64,000 nt of DNA from Verrucomicrobiia bacterium (GTDB lineage Bacteria > Verrucomicrobiota > Verrucomicrobiia > Limisphaerales > UBA1100), in assembly GCA_014239365.1 (NCBI GenBank), contig JAAZZB010000084.1, positions 21,980 to 85,979 on the forward strand, in the 5' to 3' direction. The number at the start of each line of letters is the position of its first letter. The first letter of the stretch is position 1. This document shows positions 62,726 to 64,000 of this stretch, in pieces. The notes below the pieces were generated by a model. That model saw nothing but the letters and a program-made list of their open reading frames with translations, was not told where the DNA came from and did no database searches. A program made the position numbers and the translations under genes.

Positions 62726-62893
62726 GCCAACCTCGGAAACTGCTTCGCCAAGCTCGGCGAAGTTCACGCAGCGTCCAGCATGGTAATTGCCGACAGTGGT
62801 AACGCCCTCGCCGTTCACGGAAACGCCTTCGCCTCCCTCGGCGAAGCCTTCGCCGGCCTTGGAAATGCCCTCGCCAACCTCGGCGACCTCCTC
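62726..62893 (+). repeat. Degenerate 21-nt tandem repeat, eight units
   Basis: Eight consecutive 21-nt units start with GC[CA] and read, in the frame of 62726, as A-x-L-G-[NE]-A-[FL]: for example AFASLGE, AFAGLGN and ALANLGD. The third unit (62768-62788) is strongly diverged. On the other strand the same repeat reads as GEG.AEVGEG-type sequence. No start codon with a ribosome site favours one strand, so it is left as a repeat rather than a gene. Most of the 364-nt gap between the dehydrogenase gene and the next lipoprotein gene is this repeat. Confidence 0.75.
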
Positions 62894-62937
62894 GCCATCA
62901 ACGACAAAACACCCGCCAGAACCAGAAACCGTGTGCG

Positions 62938-62961
62938 TTGGGTTCGATTCCCAAAACACAT
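62938..62961 (+). other. tRNA T-arm-like fragment
   Basis: TTGGG, the loop TTCGATT and CCCAA (62938-62954) have the exact 5-7-5 geometry of a tRNA T arm, followed by 7 nt that could be the acceptor strand. No tRNA 5' half is found upstream, so it is at most a remnant, possibly an attachment site; chance is possible. Confidence 0.25.
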
Positions 62962-63043
62962 CCTACTCTTTTCCACACTATCCCAATTGAAATCTGTGGG
63001 TTCCTTGGATTCTTTGGATTTGGCTCAGAGAGTGGTCAGGGGA

Positions 63044-63670
63044 TTATCCCCCTATTCCCCGTAGTCTCCATTTGCCTTGAGTCTTTCTGATGATGTAAAT
63101 GAAGGCTTTTTCGTACTTCACCATTCTTTTACCCCCGTCTTTAGGCTTACTTGCATCGCAATACATGTCACCCGCTTGTGGTTTATAGAACCTCATTAAC
63201 CTCATGGCATTGAAATCCCCTTGCTCGGCCGCTTTGCGGATGTTCGTAAGAAACTCGCTGTCTTCGACTGGGGAAAGCTGAATCTTCAATTTGCTAGCAA
63301 TAGCATCTTTGGGAGCGTCTTCCTCAAAAGCAATTTCCGCAAATTTAGGCCACATCTCCTTGAATCGTTCTTGGGGGTATTCCTTGCCAGAGTCTATTGC
63401 AATGACTTTATCAGACAAATCAAAGGACATCTGTTTGCCACCATCAGCCAATGATTTAATGACTTCAGTGACAAACTCTTCTGCTGTTAACTCTTTAACT
63501 AGCTTTGCTGTAGTGCTGTTTTTGTCATCAACCTTAGATGGAGTTTCTTTTTCTACCTTCTTCTTGGCAGATTTTTCAGGAGTATTGTTGCTCTCTTTGG
63601 TGTTAGTGGGTTGCTCCTTCCCACAACCAACAACCAACAAACCTATCAAAATTGGAATCAGTACTTTCAT
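63044..63670 (-). CDS. Unknown lipoprotein
   Basis: The 208-residue protein starts with a lipoprotein signal (LIGLLVVGC, Cys16) and a low-complexity linker rich in K, T, N and E (about 17-60). The C-terminal part (about 62-205) is a mixed alpha/beta sequence with a likely two-Cys-free fold and ends with KAFIYIIRKTQGKWRLRGIGG. No family is recognised. Its base composition is clearly lower in GC than the genes to the left. An ATG at 63733 is possible but would place the signal peptide internally. Confidence 0.72.
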   Translation of the reverse strand: MKVLIPILIGLLVVGCGKEQPTNTKESNNTPEKSAKKKVEKETPSKVDDKNSTTAKLVKELTAEEFVTEVIKSLADGGKQMSFDLSDKVIAIDSGKEYPQERFKEMWPKFAEIAFEEDAPKDAIASKLKIQLSPVEDSEFLTNIRKAAEQGDFNAMRLMRFYKPQAGDMYCDASKPKDGGKRMVKYEKAFIYIIRKTQGKWRLRGIGG

Positions 63671-63763
63671 CTCTGAGAGAATCCTACCCCACCATCCTGA
63701 TTCAGAGAAGCTCAGAAGACCAAGAGAATTCAAATAAGACAGATAATCAGGGATAAACAGCCA

Positions 63764-64000
63764 TTACACCACACCCAGTCTCTTCAAGATCATGTACTGA
63801 ACCCATTCGTCAGGTTCAGCATTTCTCGCCAATTCCATGTCGATCTGGTTCTGTCTCATACCCTGCCACCTACGAACCTGTTTTTGCTTCTGGACTCGTT
63901 CTTCCTTCTTCTGTTGACGTTTGTGTTTGAACGGAGTCAGGAGGGAGTCTCTCTTTTCCTTGTCGATCAATCCCCGATGATACATCTCCCAGACATCGGG
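63764..64000 (-). CDS. Unknown charged protein, 5' end beyond the window
   Basis: The frame is open on the minus strand from the window edge to a TAA at 63764-63766; 78 codons are visible. It is very rich in K, R and Q (KHKRQQKKEERVQKQKQVRRW) and ends with PDEWVQYMILKRLGVV. An ATG at 63985 could start it, but the frame runs on upstream to the edge. The family is not recognised; composition and AT content would suit a mobile or phage-related gene. Confidence 0.5.
   Translation of the reverse strand, partial: PDVWEMYHRGLIDKEKRDSLLTPFKHKRQQKKEERVQKQKQVRRWQGMRQNQIDMELARNAEPDEWVQYMILKRLGVV

Noticed and set aside
62618-62959. Minus-strand gene covering the 21-nt repeat
   Set aside because: It overlaps the N-terminal coding region of the dehydrogenase gene in another frame, and the repeat is open on both strands; no start site supports it.

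Overview
The window looks like a chromosomal piece of a Verrucomicrobiota bacterium, probably near the Pedosphaera/Limisphaerales group. The clues are a PVC-type heme-binding dehydrogenase with HEAT repeats and a C-terminal CAACH motif, a secreted sulfatase beside a formylglycine-generating enzyme, an H-x9-DG pseudopilin, LL-diaminopimelate aminotransferase (DapL), PQQ-like propeller proteins and a sodium:solute symporter with a DUF4212 small subunit. No rRNA, complete tRNA, transposase or CRISPR array is visible. Most of the sequence is GC-rich housekeeping DNA. The toxin/immunity pair near 10.5-12.3 kb, the gene at 27.75-29.13 kb and the last kilobase are visibly more AT-rich.

Layout. 0-7.5 kb: a truncated unknown gene, a Sel1-repeat lipoprotein, aroC, an aroE-prepilin peptidase pair and acs. 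7.6-10.5 kb: lipoprotein-releasing permease and ATPase, and a class IV aminotransferase. 10.5-12.3 kb: a secreted LHH-nuclease toxin overlapping a SUKH immunity gene. 12.5-16.8 kb: mcsA-mcsB-clpC (protein arginine phosphorylation and ClpC proteolysis). 16.8-21.1 kb: mlaEFD lipid transport, a DUF2007 gene and an FAD-linked 2-hydroxyacid dehydrogenase. 21.2-25.1 kb: an RRM protein, rsmI, a small membrane protein, a formylglycine-generating enzyme and a convergent sulfatase. 25.2-31.6 kb: larA-like gene, M48 peptidase, an unknown protein with a decayed partial copy behind it, a frameshifted Nramp-like transporter and hemQ. 31.6-38.9 kb: hisS, xylB, hpf, an amidohydrolase, bioF and bioA. 38.9-43.2 kb: symporter pair, miaB and a membrane protein. 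43.4-47.4 kb: a charged repeat protein and a lectin-containing pseudopilin, each split by an in-frame stop, a glycosyltransferase, and a GYF_2/MORN-like protein. 47.5-52.3 kb: rpmI-rplT, then pheS-vapB-vapC-pheT. 52.3-62.7 kb: DUF4126, two PQQ-like proteins, a LURP-one-like protein, an alpha/beta hydrolase, dapL and the PVC-type dehydrogenase. 62.7-64 kb: a 21-nt periodic repeat and two AT-rich genes, the last running off the edge.

The points most worth a second look are: (1) a VapBC toxin-antitoxin pair wedged between pheS and pheT with overlapping start and stop codons, so that pheT appears to be coupled to the toxin gene; (2) a sulfatase with glycine where the formylglycine cysteine should be, next to a formylglycine-generating enzyme that keeps both catalytic cysteines; (3) a pseudopilin with a C-type-lectin-like insertion, interrupted by one in-frame TGA; (4) a palindromic element that appears inserted in frame into bioA; (5) the LHH/SUKH toxin-immunity pair; (6) recurrent -10 boxes 4 to 8 nt upstream of ATG codons, suggesting leaderless mRNAs.
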